Below, piece after piece: positions 48,873-60,097 of a stretch of DNA of 64,000 bases. Made by a program: the position numbers and the translations under genes. The notes beneath the pieces are model-generated. The model had not been told where the DNA came from and ran no database searches. It saw nothing but the letters and a program-made list of their open reading frames with translations. Location: positions 1,178,001 through 1,242,000 of the forward strand of contig CP065161.1 in assembly GCA_015693905.1 (NCBI GenBank), read 5' to 3'. The DNA comes from Rhodobacterales bacterium HKCCA1288. GTDB lineage: Bacteria; Pseudomonadota; Alphaproteobacteria; Rhodobacterales; Rhodobacteraceae. Position 1 is the first letter of the stretch. Every line of letters starts with the position of its first letter.

Positions 48873-49799
48873 ATGCGTATCGTTCGTGACCATCAATTTG
48901 TCCGACCCGAAAACCGTGGCGCCTCTGTGGCCATTGGGAATTTTGATGGTGTGCATCTGGGTCACGCGCATTGCATCGACCTTGCCCGCGGTCATGAGGC
49001 CCCTTTAGGGGTTTTGACCTTCGAGCCGCATCCGCGCGAATTCTTTAACCCTGACGCCCCGCCATTTCGGCTGATGAATGCCGAAGCCCGCGCCAATCGC
49101 CTTGAGAAAATGGGGGTGGAGATCCTCTATGAGCTGCCCTTCAATCGCACCCTTTCCGCACTTGATGCAGAAGATTTCATCCGCGAAGTGGTGGTTGAGG
49201 GGCTGGGTCTGAAGCATCTGGTCGTGGGTGCGGATTTCTGTTTTGGCAAAGGCCGCAAAGGCACAACCGATATGCTGCGCGCCTTCGGGGCGCGTTATGG
49301 GTTTGATGTGACCGTGGTCGATCTGCTGAATTCGGGCGGTGTGGCCGTGTCATCCACCGCTATCCGAGACGCGCTCAGCTCGGGTGATCCGCGCCAAGCC
49401 CGCGACATGCTTGGCCACTGGCACCGCATCGAAGGCCCCGTGATCCATGGCGAGAAACGGGGGCGCACATTGGGCTACCCGACCGCCAATATGTCATTGG
49501 ATGGCCTGCACGTTCCCAAACTTGGCGTTTACGCAGTTTTGGTTGAATTGCGCAGCGGGCCATATGCGGGCCAGTATCACGGCGTGGCCAGTCTTGGCGT
49601 GCGGCCCATGTTCAATGGGCAAGAGCCAAATCTCGAAACCTTCATCTTTGATTTTTCGGGCGATATTTACGGCATGGATATGTCTGTCGGTCTGGTCGAG
49701 TTTCTGCGTGGTGAGGAGAAATTCGACAGCCTTGAGGCCTTGATCGCCCAAATGGATCGCGACAGCCAGATGGCGCGCGAGATCCTTGCTGCGTTATGA
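48873..49799 (+). CDS. ribF: Bifunctional riboflavin kinase / FAD synthetase
   Basis: 308-residue enzyme that makes FMN and FAD. The N-terminal adenylyltransferase has AIGNFDGVHLGHAHCI and later SSTAIRDALSSG; the C-terminal kinase has GEKRGRTLGYPTANM and LETFIFDFSGDIYG. The frame opens 39 bases earlier; I chose the ATG giving MRIVRDHQFV, though its ribosome site is weak. The stop overlaps the next ATG. Confidence 0.95.
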   Translation: MRIVRDHQFVRPENRGASVAIGNFDGVHLGHAHCIDLARGHEAPLGVLTFEPHPREFFNPDAPPFRLMNAEARANRLEKMGVEILYELPFNRTLSALDAEDFIREVVVEGLGLKHLVVGADFCFGKGRKGTTDMLRAFGARYGFDVTVVDLLNSGGVAVSSTAIRDALSSGDPRQARDMLGHWHRIEGPVIHGEKRGRTLGYPTANMSLDGLHVPKLGVYAVLVELRSGPYAGQYHGVASLGVRPMFNGQEPNLETFIFDFSGDIYGMDMSVGLVEFLRGEEKFDSLEALIAQMDRDSQMAREILAAL

Positions 49800-50248
49800 C
49801 CAAGAAAGCCCCCTTTTGGAAACGCAAATCCTTGGCCGATATGACGGCACAAGAATGGGAAAGCCTCTGTGATGGGTGCGGGAAATGTTGTCTCAACAAG
49901 CTAGAAGATGCCGATACGGGTGAGGTGGCCCTGACACGGGTTGCATGTCGCCTGTTTGATGATGCAACCTGCCGATGCGGACAATATGAGATTAGAAAGA
50001 CACTTGTGCCCGAGTGTATCCAATTGACCCCTGAGGGCATGAAGGATGTCGCCTATTTCATGCCTGAAACCTGCGCCTATAGATTGCTGCATGAGGGCAA
50101 GGATTTGTATTGGTGGCACCCTTTGGTGTCAAGGGATCCTGAAACTGTGCACCAAGCGGGGATTTCCGCGCGCGGGATCACGGTTGCCGAATTCGACATT
50201 CCAGAAGAAGACTGGGAAGATTACATTATCGAGGAGCCAGGATTATGA
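49796..50248 (+). CDS. YcgN/YkgJ-family cysteine cluster protein
   Basis: 150-residue protein of the UPF0260 (YcgN) family. Eight cysteines recur in the family pattern: CDGCGKCCLNKLED, a later CRLF..CRCGQY, CIQL and CAYR, likely binding a metal or iron-sulfur centre. It overlaps ribF by ATGA and the threonine aldolase gene in the same way, so all three are co-translated. Function unknown. Confidence 0.88.
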   Translation: MTKKAPFWKRKSLADMTAQEWESLCDGCGKCCLNKLEDADTGEVALTRVACRLFDDATCRCGQYEIRKTLVPECIQLTPEGMKDVAYFMPETCAYRLLHEGKDLYWWHPLVSRDPETVHQAGISARGITVAEFDIPEEDWEDYIIEEPGL

Positions 50249-51300
50249 ACTTTGCCTCCGACAATACAGGCCCCGCCCATCCAGATGTGATTGCGGCCAT
50301 TACAGCGGCCAATGAGGGCTATGCTATGCCCTATGGCGCAGATGACGCCATGGCACGCGTGCGCCAATCCATCCGCGACCTGTTCGATGCCCCAGAGGCG
50401 GCGGTTTATCTCGTCAGCACGGGCACAGCCGCCAATGCTTTGGCCTTGTCGGTGATGGTGCAGCCGTGGCAGTCGATCTTCTGCCATCGCATCGCCCATA
50501 TCGAAGAAGATGAATGCGGCGCACCTGAATTCTATGCCAATGGCGCGAAACTGGCCTTGGTCGAAGGCGAAGGGGGCAAGATGACCCCTGATGGCTTGGC
50601 GCAGACCATTGCACATACGGGCGACAAAGGTGTGCATGGCATGCAGCGCGGCCCTGTGAGCCTAACCAATATCACCGAAGTTGGCACCGCCTATAGCCTA
50701 AGCGAGATCAAGGCGCTCAGTGATGTTGCAAAATCCTATGACCTGCCCGTTCATCTTGATGGCGCGCGTTTTGCCAATGCCTGCGCGGCCCTTGGCTGCC
50801 GCCCTGCCGATATGACATGGAAAGCGGGTGTGGATGCAGTCAGTTTTGGCGGCACAAAGAACGGCTGCATGGGTGTTGAGGCCGTGATCCTGTTCGACCC
50901 GAAAAAGGCGTGGGAATTTGAATTGCGCCGCAAGCGTGGCGCACATCTATGGTCAAAGCACCGCTTTCTCTCGGCACAGATGGAGGCCTATACGCGTGAT
51001 GATCTCTGGCTGCGATTGGCGCAATCCGCCAATGCGCGCATGGCAGAATTGCGCGCAGGTTTGGCGCAGATCGAGGGGGTGCATATCGCGCATGAACCTG
51101 CGGGCAATATGCTGTTTGCGCATCTGCCCCGTGCAGCCCATAAACGCGCTTTTGCGGCGGGGGCGCAATATTACCTCTTTCCCTTCAACGCCACGCTTGA
51201 GGGGCCAGAGGATGAGTTGATCCTCTGCCGCCTCGTCACCGATTGGTCATGCTCACAGAGCAAGGTTCAGGCTCTATTGGACTGCTTTAAGGCGGGCTAA
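50245..51300 (+). CDS. ltaE: Low-specificity threonine aldolase
   Basis: 351-residue fold-type I PLP enzyme that cleaves threonine to glycine and acetaldehyde. It begins NFASDNTGPAHPDVIAAI; the PLP Lys is in VSFGGTKNGCMG, with the upstream HLDGARFANA motif whose Asp contacts the pyridine nitrogen. Substrate specificity cannot be told from sequence. It overlaps the convergent isomerase gene by 4 bases. Confidence 0.9.
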   Translation: MNFASDNTGPAHPDVIAAITAANEGYAMPYGADDAMARVRQSIRDLFDAPEAAVYLVSTGTAANALALSVMVQPWQSIFCHRIAHIEEDECGAPEFYANGAKLALVEGEGGKMTPDGLAQTIAHTGDKGVHGMQRGPVSLTNITEVGTAYSLSEIKALSDVAKSYDLPVHLDGARFANACAALGCRPADMTWKAGVDAVSFGGTKNGCMGVEAVILFDPKKAWEFELRRKRGAHLWSKHRFLSAQMEAYTRDDLWLRLAQSANARMAELRAGLAQIEGVHIAHEPAGNMLFAHLPRAAHKRAFAAGAQYYLFPFNATLEGPEDELILCRLVTDWSCSQSKVQALLDCFKAG

Positions 51301-51896
51301 AGCTTACCCTCTAAATGGAGCGCAAGATCGTCTAGGCGGTCTTGCCCCCAGAAATGCGTGGCCCCATCCACCACATAGAAGGGCGCGCCAAAAACACCTG
51401 CCTCAACCGCGGTTTCGAGATTGGCAGCATATTCTTCGGCCCCTGATAACAGCCCGCGATCTGCCAAGTTGGGGTCAAAGCCTGTCGCCGTCAGAGCAGC
51501 GCGGATCACATCATCCTCTGCAATGTTCTTTTCCTCGCGCCACACCGCGCGCGTTACCCCGTGAACCAGTTCGGCCAAATCCCCGCCACCTTCGTTTTGG
51601 GCGGCAATAATGGCATAAGATGAAGGCGCAGAATTGGTTGGGAAAAATGCAGGCTTCAGCGTAAGGGCAAGCCCCGTCTTTTTAGACTGGCGCTGCAGCT
51701 CTTGAAGGCGATAGGCCTGCCGTGCGGGGTGGCGTTCGGCGGGTGGTGTGCCGCCCGTGCGCGCAAAAAGGGCGATAATATCCAAAGGTCGATACCGAAT
51801 TGTCGCCCCATGTGCGGCGGCAATCTCCTCAAGTCGCTTTCCCGCGAGATAGGTGTAGGGAGAGATGGTCGAGAAATAATAATCAATATGCGACAT
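51297..51896 (-). CDS. 2-hydroxychromene-2-carboxylate isomerase family protein
   Basis: 199-residue thioredoxin-fold protein of the DsbA/GST-kappa group. It starts [24 protein letters not shown], typical of HCCA isomerases, and ends with the [25 protein letters not shown] segment. The active residue is Ser in the N-terminal motif, not a Cys pair, so it is not a disulfide oxidase. No aromatic degradation genes are nearby, so the real substrate is unclear. Confidence 0.85.
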   Translation of the reverse strand: MSHIDYYFSTISPYTYLAGKRLEEIAAAHGATIRYRPLDIIALFARTGGTPPAERHPARQAYRLQELQRQSKKTGLALTLKPAFFPTNSAPSSYAIIAAQNEGGGDLAELVHGVTRAVWREEKNIAEDDVIRAALTATGFDPNLADRGLLSGAEEYAANLETAVEAGVFGAPFYVVDGATHFWGQDRLDDLALHLEGKL

Positions 51897-52000
51897 TTCG
51901 CGGATCCTTTTTGGCTTTGCGTCACGTTGGCCTGAGTGCTAGGGGGTGTCAACGCGCCAAATGGGGCGCGCCCTGCACAGATCAAGGACTTTGCGAAAAG

Positions 52001-53029
52001 ATGAGCGCCTCAGACCCAAAACTGATTTCTGGTAACGCCAATCGCGAATTGGCCAAGACGATTGCAAAACGGATGTCGATGCATCGCGGCATGAAAGTCG
52101 GTCTTGTGGATGCCCGCGTGGAACGCTTCAACGACCAAGAAATTTTCGTAGAAGTTTACGAGAACGTGCGCGGCGAGGATATGTTCATCGTCCAACCCAC
52201 ATCGAAGCCTGCCAATGACAACTTGATGGAGCTGTTGATTATCGCTGACGCGCTGCGCCGCTCATCTGCTGCACGTATCACGGCGGTGATCCCCTATTTT
52301 GGATATGCCCGCCAAGACCGCCGCACCAAGGCGCGCACGCCAATCTCTGCGAAACTTGTAGCGAACCTGATTGCCGAAGGCGGCGTTGAGCGCGTATTGA
52401 CCATGGATTTACACGCCGCACAGATCCAAGGCTTTTTCGATATCCCCGTGGACAACCTTTATGCGAGCCCGATTTTCGCGCTGGATATCTTGCATCAATT
52501 TGAGGGCAAGGTGGATGATGTCATGGTGATCTCGCCTGATGTTGGTGGCGTGGCGCGTGCGCGCGAACTTGCCACGCGTATTGGCGCGCCTTTGGCAATC
52601 GTGGACAAGCGCCGCGAAAAGCCAGGTGAGGTTGCTGAAATGACCGTGATCGGGAATGTCGAAGGCAAGCGATGCTTGATCGTGGATGATATGTGCGACA
52701 CCGCTGGCACATTGTGCAAAGCGGCCGAAGTGTTGCTTGAACATGGTGCGACCGAAGTGCATGCCTATATCACCCACGGCGTGATGTCTGGCCCTGCGGT
52801 AGAGCGCGTGACCAAATCGGTTATGAAATCGTTGGTCTTGACCGACACGATCGAGCCAACCGAAGCTGTCAAAAACTGCCCCAATATTCGCATCGTTCCA
52901 ACGGCGCCCATGTTTGCGCAGGCGATTTTGAACATTTGGAATGGCACAAGCGTCTCATCCCTGTTTGAGACGGAAACCCTCGTGCCGATCTATGAAGGGC
53001 TGTATCCCAACGGAATGTGGGGCCGCTAA
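52001..53029 (+). CDS. prs: Ribose-phosphate pyrophosphokinase
   Basis: 342-residue enzyme that makes PRPP from ribose 5-phosphate and ATP. The PRPP-binding loop [17 protein letters not shown], the flexible loop [15 protein letters not shown] and the [18 protein letters not shown] signature are present. It is some 25 residues longer than the E. coli enzyme. The frame opens at 51800, but only from the ATG at 52001 is the sequence typical. Confidence 0.96.
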   Translation: MSASDPKLISGNANRELAKTIAKRMSMHRGMKVGLVDARVERFNDQEIFVEVYENVRGEDMFIVQPTSKPANDNLMELLIIADALRRSSAARITAVIPYFGYARQDRRTKARTPISAKLVANLIAEGGVERVLTMDLHAAQIQGFFDIPVDNLYASPIFALDILHQFEGKVDDVMVISPDVGGVARARELATRIGAPLAIVDKRREKPGEVAEMTVIGNVEGKRCLIVDDMCDTAGTLCKAAEVLLEHGATEVHAYITHGVMSGPAVERVTKSVMKSLVLTDTIEPTEAVKNCPNIRIVPTAPMFAQAILNIWNGTSVSSLFETETLVPIYEGLYPNGMWGR

Positions 53030-53073
53030 GCGGCCACATTCTGGCATAACACACTCAACAGCGCGCCCATGAA

Positions 53074-53107
53074 AAAAGGCGCGCCTTTTTTATAGGCGCG
53101 CCTTTTC
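53074..53107. terminator. Bidirectional terminator between prs and atpC
   Basis: A perfect 12-bp stem (53074-53085 with 53095-53106) with a T-rich 9-base loop. Each arm contains the self-complementary 8-mer GGCGCGCC, so the left arm with its flanks is also a 20-base palindrome (53072-53091). A- and T-runs on the two sides serve both convergent genes. Confidence 0.85.
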
Positions 53108-53135
53108 TAAATTGCGTCCTCAAGGGGACAGGGAA

Positions 53136-53552
53136 TCACAGGTTGATGTGATCGCCCAATGCCACCATGTCAGACAGAAGCTTGGCCGCGTCATCCACGG
53201 GGCCAGGCTCGTTTTTGAATGTCTCTTTCGCAGTCTCATGTGCCTTGCGATACTCTTCCACCATTTCGGCATAGAGTTCTTTAGTCACTTCCGCGCGGGG
53301 CAATGCACGCTCTGCAAGAACAGTGACCTTATCGGCGCTGATCTCGGCAAAGCCACCCAGAACGATGTAATCGTCCTGACCGCCCGCATGGATGACCTGC
53401 AGCAAACCCGGACGCAGCGTGGTGATCGTAGGCGCGTGGTTTGCCATCGCCGTCATATCACCCCCTGCACCAGGGATTTGCACCTCGGTTGCATCTAACG
53501 AGGCCAAGCGGCGCTCGGGAGAGACGAGGTCAAATTTGAACGCTTCGGCCAT
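53136..53552 (-). CDS. atpC: ATP synthase F1 epsilon subunit
   Basis: 138-residue subunit of the central stalk that also inhibits ATP hydrolysis. [39 protein letters not shown] is the conserved beta-sandwich; the C-terminal helices are short, as often in alphaproteobacteria. Last gene of the F1 operon, 12 bases after atpD. Confidence 0.95.
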   Translation of the reverse strand: MAEAFKFDLVSPERRLASLDATEVQIPGAGGDMTAMANHAPTITTLRPGLLQVIHAGGQDDYIVLGGFAEISADKVTVLAERALPRAEVTKELYAEMVEEYRKAHETAKETFKNEPGPVDDAAKLLSDMVALGDHINL

Positions 53553-53564
53553 TCGGCCCTCCTA

Positions 53565-55007
<1,443 letters not shown>

Positions 55008-55886
55008 TTAGAGCGCTTCCGCGCCCGAGATAATTTCAATCAATTCATTGGTGATCACAGCCTGACGCGAGCGGTTAAACTCAATCGTCAGTTTGTCGAT
55101 CATGTCGCCTGCGTTGCGGGTTGCGTTATCCATTGCGGACATACGCGCCCCTTGCTCCGAGGCCCCATTTTCGAGAAGCGCTGTAAAAATCTGCGTTGTC
55201 ACGCCAATGGGCAGCAGATCAGACAGGATTGCCTCTTCGGAAGGTTCATAGTCATAGGGCGTTTCTGCCCCAACATCTTCTGCAGCATCTTCAAAAACAG
55301 CAGGGATGATTTGCTGCGCAGTTGGGATCTGAGAAATCACCGACTGGAAGCGATTGTAGAAGATGGTGGCGACATCAAATTCGCCCGCATCAAAGCGTGC
55401 CATCACATCCTTTGCGATGGCTGCTGCGTTTTCGTAACCCACGCGCTTCACTTCCGAGAGGTCAACGTGACCAATCAAAAGGTTTGCATATTCGCGGCGC
55501 AGTTGTTCACGGCCTTTTTTGCCGACAGTCAAAACCTTCACAGTTTTGCCCTGTGCGGTCAGCTCGGCAATGCGCGCTTTTGCAAGACGCGCGATGGAGG
55601 AGTTAAAGCCCCCACACAAACCGCGCTCGGCTGTCATGACAACGAGCAGATGTGTCTGGTCTTGACCCGTCCCTGCCAAAAGGCGCGGGGCACTGTCCGA
55701 CTCACCGACCGAAGCGGCCAGCCCGCCAATCACCGCTGCCATTTTCTCGGCATAAGGCCGCCCAGCTTCGGCTGCTTCCTGCGCACGGCGCAGTTTTGCA
55801 GCAGCCACCATCTGCATGGCCTTGGTGATCTTGCGGGTCGATTTGACCGACTCGATCCGTGTTTTCAGATCCTTGAGACTTGGCAT
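55008..55886 (-). CDS. atpG: ATP synthase F1 gamma subunit
   Basis: 292-residue rotor shaft. The N-terminal coiled coil ([35 protein letters not shown]) and the C-terminal one ([21 protein letters not shown]) are clear; [12 protein letters not shown] is the family signature. It lies 18 bases before atpD and 12 after atpA. Confidence 0.97.
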   Translation of the reverse strand: MPSLKDLKTRIESVKSTRKITKAMQMVAAAKLRRAQEAAEAGRPYAEKMAAVIGGLAASVGESDSAPRLLAGTGQDQTHLLVVMTAERGLCGGFNSSIARLAKARIAELTAQGKTVKVLTVGKKGREQLRREYANLLIGHVDLSEVKRVGYENAAAIAKDVMARFDAGEFDVATIFYNRFQSVISQIPTAQQIIPAVFEDAAEDVGAETPYDYEPSEEAILSDLLPIGVTTQIFTALLENGASEQGARMSAMDNATRNAGDMIDKLTIEFNRSRQAVITNELIEIISGAEAL

Positions 55887-55898
55887 AAACCCGTCCCC

Positions 55899-57437
55899 TT
55901 ACGAGAAATCTGCGGCGAATTCTTCGATGACTGCCTTCAGTCGGTCGGCTGCATCACCTTTGATCTTTGGATCTTCATTGGTGATCCAATCGAGAACATC
56001 CTTGTGCTTCCCACGCAGATGCTGAAGCAGACCCTGCTCAAAGCGGCCAACTTCGCGCACGGCGATCTTGTCAAGGAAGCCAGAGATACCCGCGAAGATC
56101 ACACAGACGATTTCTGCGTTGGTCAGCGGTGCATATTGTGCCTGCTTCATCAACTCGGTCAGACGCGCGCCGCGGTTCAGCAAACGCTGTGTCGCCGCAT
56201 CAAGGTCAGACCCGAACTGCGCGAAGGCCGCCATTTCGCGATACTGCGCCAGTTCCAGTTTCACCGAACCTGCCACCGATTTCATCGCATTGGTTTGGGC
56301 CGAAGAGCCCACGCGAGACACGGACAGACCTGTGTTCACAGCAGGGCGAATACCCTGATAGAACAAGTCGGTTTCAAGGAAGATCTGGCCGTCTGTGATC
56401 GAGATCACGTTGGTCGGAATAAACGCCGAAACGTCACCGCCTTGGGTTTCAATCACGGGCAGAGCGGTCAAAGACCCTGCACCAAGATCTTCGTTCAGCT
56501 TCGCCGAACGCTCCAACAAACGAGAGTGGAGGTAGAAAACGTCACCAGGATAGGCTTCACGCCCTGGGGGACGGCGAAGCAGCAAGGACATCTGGCGGTA
56601 AGCAACAGCTTGCTTGGACAGATCATCATAGATGATCAGCGCATGCTTGCCGTTGTCACGGAAATACTCGGCCATAGCGGTCGCGGAATATGGCGCAAGG
56701 AACTGCATCGGGGCAGGGTCAGACGCGGTCGCGGCCACAACGATGGAATATTCAATCGCGCCTGTCTCTTCGAGCTTCTTCACCAACTGCGCCACAGTCG
56801 AACGCTTCTGGCCAACCGCAACATAGATGCAGTAAAGCTTCTTGCTTTCGTCTTTGCCAGCCGCTTCGTTATAGCTTTTCTGGTTCAGGATCGCGTCCAA
56901 AGCCACGGCAGTTTTGCCTGTCTGACGGTCGCCAATGATCAATTCGCGCTGACCACGGCCGATGGGGATCATCGCGTCAACAGCCTTGAGGCCTGTTGCC
57001 ATAGGCTCATGAACAGATTTACGCGGGATAATGCCAGGCGCTTTGACGTCCGCAACGCGGCGCTCTTTCGACTTGATCGGGCCTTTGCCATCAAGTGGGT
57101 TGCCCAAGCCGTCTACAACGCGGCCAAGCAATTCTGGGCCAGCAGGAACGTCCACGATTGAATTCGTGCGCTTAACAGTGTCACCTTCTTTGATGTCACG
57201 GTCAGAGCCGAAGATCACGACACCTACGTTGTCGGCTTCAAGGTTGAGGGCCATGCCCATAATTCCACCTGGGAATTCGACCATTTCACCCGCTTGAACA
57301 TTATCAAGCCCGTGAACGCGGGCGATCCCATCGCCAACACTCAGCACGCGGCCAACTTCGGCCACTTCTGCATCCTGACCGAAACTCTTGATCTGTTCCT
57401 TCAGGATCGCGGAAATCTCTGCAGCTTGGATCGCCAT
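55899..57437 (-). CDS. atpA: ATP synthase F1 alpha subunit
   Basis: 512-residue regulatory nucleotide-binding subunit. Walker [52 protein letters not shown] and the catalytic-site Arg in [13 protein letters not shown] are conserved. Its start overlaps the atpH stop by 1 base. Confidence 0.98.
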   Translation of the reverse strand: MAIQAAEISAILKEQIKSFGQDAEVAEVGRVLSVGDGIARVHGLDNVQAGEMVEFPGGIMGMALNLEADNVGVVIFGSDRDIKEGDTVKRTNSIVDVPAGPELLGRVVDGLGNPLDGKGPIKSKERRVADVKAPGIIPRKSVHEPMATGLKAVDAMIPIGRGQRELIIGDRQTGKTAVALDAILNQKSYNEAAGKDESKKLYCIYVAVGQKRSTVAQLVKKLEETGAIEYSIVVAATASDPAPMQFLAPYSATAMAEYFRDNGKHALIIYDDLSKQAVAYRQMSLLLRRPPGREAYPGDVFYLHSRLLERSAKLNEDLGAGSLTALPVIETQGGDVSAFIPTNVISITDGQIFLETDLFYQGIRPAVNTGLSVSRVGSSAQTNAMKSVAGSVKLELAQYREMAAFAQFGSDLDAATQRLLNRGARLTELMKQAQYAPLTNAEIVCVIFAGISGFLDKIAVREVGRFEQGLLQHLRGKHKDVLDWITNEDPKIKGDAADRLKAVIEEFAADFS

Positions 57438-57997
57438 TATCCGACCTCTTTCATGGTGTTCTGGAGGGAGTTGAGCTTGGAGCGGATCGAGCTATCGATC
57501 ATCTTCGAGCCAACCTTTACGATAAGACCGCCAATGAGGCTTTCATCAACGGTCGCATTCAAATTAATTTTCTTGCCCACGGAAGCTGACAAGGCTTTTG
57601 CCAGTTTATCCGCTTGGGTTTTGGTCAGGGCCTTGGCAGATACGACCTCTGCGGTCATCTCGCCACGGCTTTCTGCGATTTGGGCGCGCACGGCGCGCAG
57701 CACCATCGGCAGAACGAAGAGACGGCGCTTTTGCGCCATAACTTGCAGCGTGTTGGTTGCGACCATACCCAATTTCATCGCCTTGGCGACAGCGCCAACG
57801 GCAGCCTGAGACTCGTCACGGCGGTAGATCGGGGAGGAGATCAAATCGCGCAGGTCTGCGCTTGCGGCCAATGCGGCTTCGAGCGCGTCAACATCTTTGG
57901 CCAGCGCATCAATCGCTGCCGCCTCGGTGGCTAGGTCGAACATCGCGGTCGCGTAGCGCGCGGCGATGCCAGTTGAGATCGAAGCCGATTCGGACAC
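57437..57997 (-). CDS. atpH: ATP synthase F1 delta subunit
   Basis: 186-residue subunit (OSCP equivalent) that ties F1 to the peripheral stalk. It has the N-terminal helical domain ([13 protein letters not shown]) and the C-terminal family motif [26 protein letters not shown]. The best start is GTG at 57997, with AAAGGG correctly spaced; a second GTG at 58003 touches the ribosome site. First gene of atpHAGDC; Fo genes are elsewhere, as usual in this group. Confidence 0.94.
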   Translation of the reverse strand: MSESASISTGIAARYATAMFDLATEAAAIDALAKDVDALEAALAASADLRDLISSPIYRRDESQAAVGAVAKAMKLGMVATNTLQVMAQKRRLFVLPMVLRAVRAQIAESRGEMTAEVVSAKALTKTQADKLAKALSASVGKKINLNATVDESLIGGLIVKVGSKMIDSSIRSKLNSLQNTMKEVG

Positions 57998-58018
57998 GTC
58001 CACCCTTTCAACAATTTG

Positions 58019-58048
58019 GCTCGGGCAGCGTGAGGATCACGCCCGAGC
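58019..58048 (-). other. Leader hairpin of the atp operon
   Basis: GCTCGGGC (58019-58026) pairs with GCCCGAGC (58041-58048), and inside it GTGA (58030-58033) with TCAC (58037-58040), giving a nearly continuous 12-bp hairpin. It ends 22 bases before the atpH start with no T-run, so it is a 5' UTR structure that may protect or control the mRNA. Confidence 0.5.
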
Positions 58049-58113
58049 AGTTCGTTCTTCGCGACTTGGAGATGCCGCCGTTCCTCAGATTTGGCGGTCG
58101 TTTAGCAGAGGGT

Positions 58114-58142
58114 TTAATTTGCTGCAACCGCCGATGGCGCAA
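58114..58142 (-). promoter_or_regulatory. Candidate promoter of the atp operon
   Basis: On the minus strand TTGCGC (58137-58142), 17 bases, AATTAA (58114-58119), about 120 bases before atpH. A moderate match. The remaining sequence up to 58293 is AT-rich, with no gene seen. Confidence 0.32.
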
Positions 58143-58293
58143 ACATGATTTTGACAAAATCCTTGTTTTTCAGAGGTTAACCAAATCTTTCTGCAGATGC
58201 GACGCTTTGAAGCTAAAAAAAAACGCGCCCATGGAGACGATTTTGCCCCTAATTTAGGCGCAAACGTCCCGAGTTGGCCTCTTTTGGCCCACC

Positions 58294-59082
58294 TTAGCGA
58301 TTCTGCATCTGCGAAATAGAGGGGCCTTTTTGGCGGCGCACGCGGCCTGTTGCAGGGCTTGGAACACCATCAAGGATGCGCAAGGGATTGCGCATGCGTG
58401 CGGCGTGACCCCGTTTTGTAGGGGCAAAGACTTGCTTACTCGCTTCAACCATGATCACACCGCCTGCATAGTGCGAACTCATCCAGCGCCCCGCGCGTTC
58501 CATCATATCGGCAGACCTGAGCCAGAACCGCGCATGGCTTGGCGGCGCAAAAAGTGCGGCACGGTGACGTTCTGGCACAAAGCCATGGTGGCGCAATTGT
58601 GCCTCAAGCTGGCTGAGGCTGTAGGGCCGCCCATAGCCGAAGGGCGTGGCATCGCTGCGCGCCCACAAGCCACCGCGATTTGGCACAATGAACAAAGCCC
58701 GCCCCCCTGCGCCAAGCGCGCGGGCGGCTTCATCCAACAGCGCCGCAGGATCATCGCTTGTCTCAAGCCCATGCAGCATGACCAAGCGGTCTGCCATCCC
58801 CTCAGACAAGGGCCAACGCGCATCTTCGCACAGGGCCGCAACATTCGACATCCCAGCAGGCCAAGGCATCACCCCCTGCCCTTGCGGCATCAAGCCAATC
58901 ACGCGGCGCGATTGATCGAGATACGGGCGCAACAGTGGAACAGCAAAGCCAAAGCCCACCACAGTCTGCCCACTTGCATTAGGCCAAAGTGACAACATCG
59001 CATCGCGCACAGCCTTTTGCGCAATTCGCCCCAATCGGGTGCGATAGTAAAATTGACGCAAATCAACGACATCAAGATGCAT
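58294..59082 (-). CDS. Class I SAM-dependent methyltransferase (Methyltransf_11 type)
   Basis: 262-residue protein. It starts [22 protein letters not shown] and contains a divergent SAM-binding segment ([18 protein letters not shown]), then [41 protein letters not shown], the usual post-motif region of family 11. The glycine motif is weak (GFGFA), so activity is not certain. The frame is open to 59220; the chosen start is the conserved one. Divergent from gloB. Substrate unknown. Confidence 0.8.
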   Translation of the reverse strand: MHLDVVDLRQFYYRTRLGRIAQKAVRDAMLSLWPNASGQTVVGFGFAVPLLRPYLDQSRRVIGLMPQGQGVMPWPAGMSNVAALCEDARWPLSEGMADRLVMLHGLETSDDPAALLDEAARALGAGGRALFIVPNRGGLWARSDATPFGYGRPYSLSQLEAQLRHHGFVPERHRAALFAPPSHARFWLRSADMMERAGRWMSSHYAGGVIMVEASKQVFAPTKRGHAARMRNPLRILDGVPSPATGRVRRQKGPSISQMQNR

Positions 59083-59145
59083 TGCAAAAGCCAGTCCGCT
59101 GCGATTGTCTGAGGCCATATGTGCCACGAAGCTGAGGAGATTGCC

Positions 59146-59934
59146 ATGACCACCACCGCGCCCGTCACTGAAATTATGACAATCCCCTGCCTCAAGGACA
59201 ATTATGCCTTTGCGTTGCATCTACGCGAAACGGGTCAAACCTTGATCGTAGACGTGCCAGAAGCCGCGCCCATTGTTGCCGAATGTGCGCGGCGCGGATG
59301 GGTGATTACAGACGTTCTCTTAACCCACCACCATTGGGATCATGTGGACGGCTTGCCCGATCTGCATGCGGCGACCGACAGCCCAATTCGCGTTTGGGGG
59401 GCCGCCGCAGATGCCCACCGACTGCCCGCGCTTGACCACGCGCTCTACGAAGGCGATGTCATGGAAATCGGGGCCTTGCGTGGCACGGTTTATGATGTGT
59501 CTGGCCATACTGTCGGGCACATCGCCGTTCATTTCCCACAGGCGGGCGTAATCTTTACCGCTGACAGCCTCATGGCGCTTGGCTGTGGTCGCCTGTTTGA
59601 GGGCACACCCGCTCAGATGTGGCAAAGCCTGTCAAAACTGACCGCACTTCCGCGTGATACGCTTGTCTGTTCGGGTCACGAATACACCCAATCAAATGCG
59701 CGGTTTGCCTTGACCATTGATCCCGAAAACAAGGCGCTCCAAGCTCGCGCCACCCGCATTGACGAGGCGCGCGCAAAAGGCTTGCCAACAGTGCCAAGCA
59801 GCCTTGGCATGGAATTGGACACAAACCCATTCCTGCGCGCCAATGATCCCCAAATCAAAGCACATTTAGGGATGACACAAGCCAGTGACGCAGAATGCTT
59901 TGCTGAGATCAGGCAGCGCAAAGATCACTTCTGA
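59146..59934 (+). CDS. gloB: Hydroxyacylglutathione hydrolase (glyoxalase II)
   Basis: 262-residue metallo-beta-lactamase-fold thioesterase that hydrolyses S-lactoylglutathione. The metal motif is [11 protein letters not shown], with further ligands in [12 protein letters not shown] and [21 protein letters not shown] and the C-terminal [22 protein letters not shown] binding region are typical. GAGGAG precedes the ATG; a longer start at 59119 is less likely. Confidence 0.95.
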   Translation: MTTTAPVTEIMTIPCLKDNYAFALHLRETGQTLIVDVPEAAPIVAECARRGWVITDVLLTHHHWDHVDGLPDLHAATDSPIRVWGAAADAHRLPALDHALYEGDVMEIGALRGTVYDVSGHTVGHIAVHFPQAGVIFTADSLMALGCGRLFEGTPAQMWQSLSKLTALPRDTLVCSGHEYTQSNARFALTIDPENKALQARATRIDEARAKGLPTVPSSLGMELDTNPFLRANDPQIKAHLGMTQASDAECFAEIRQRKDHF

Positions 59935-59944
59935 TGGATTTTCA

Positions 59945-59991
59945 CGCAAATTTGCGCCGATCACAGGTTTTTTTTCAAGTTTAGCTTGAAA
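59945..59991. other. Palindrome and hairpin in the gloB-clpA gap
   Basis: CGCAAATTTGCG at 59945-59956 is a perfect 12-base palindrome, and TTTCAAG (59973-59979) pairs with CTTGAAA (59985-59991) around TTTAG. Neither is followed by a T-run. They may be operators for clpA; no known regulator consensus fits. Confidence 0.3.
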
Positions 59992-60097
59992 CTGGCAAAA
60001 TAAAACCGAAGCTTAATACCATGAGGCTATGGCTAGACTCAGTGGAGGCGGGCCGAACCCGCTTGCGCCTCTGGCCGCAACGAAAGGAGCACTTATC

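Noticed and set aside
51924-51952. TTGACA on the minus strand (51947-51952) before the isomerase gene
   Set aside because: The -35 is perfect but the -10 at 16-18 bases (CAACGT or similar) is poor, so I did not list it as a promoter.
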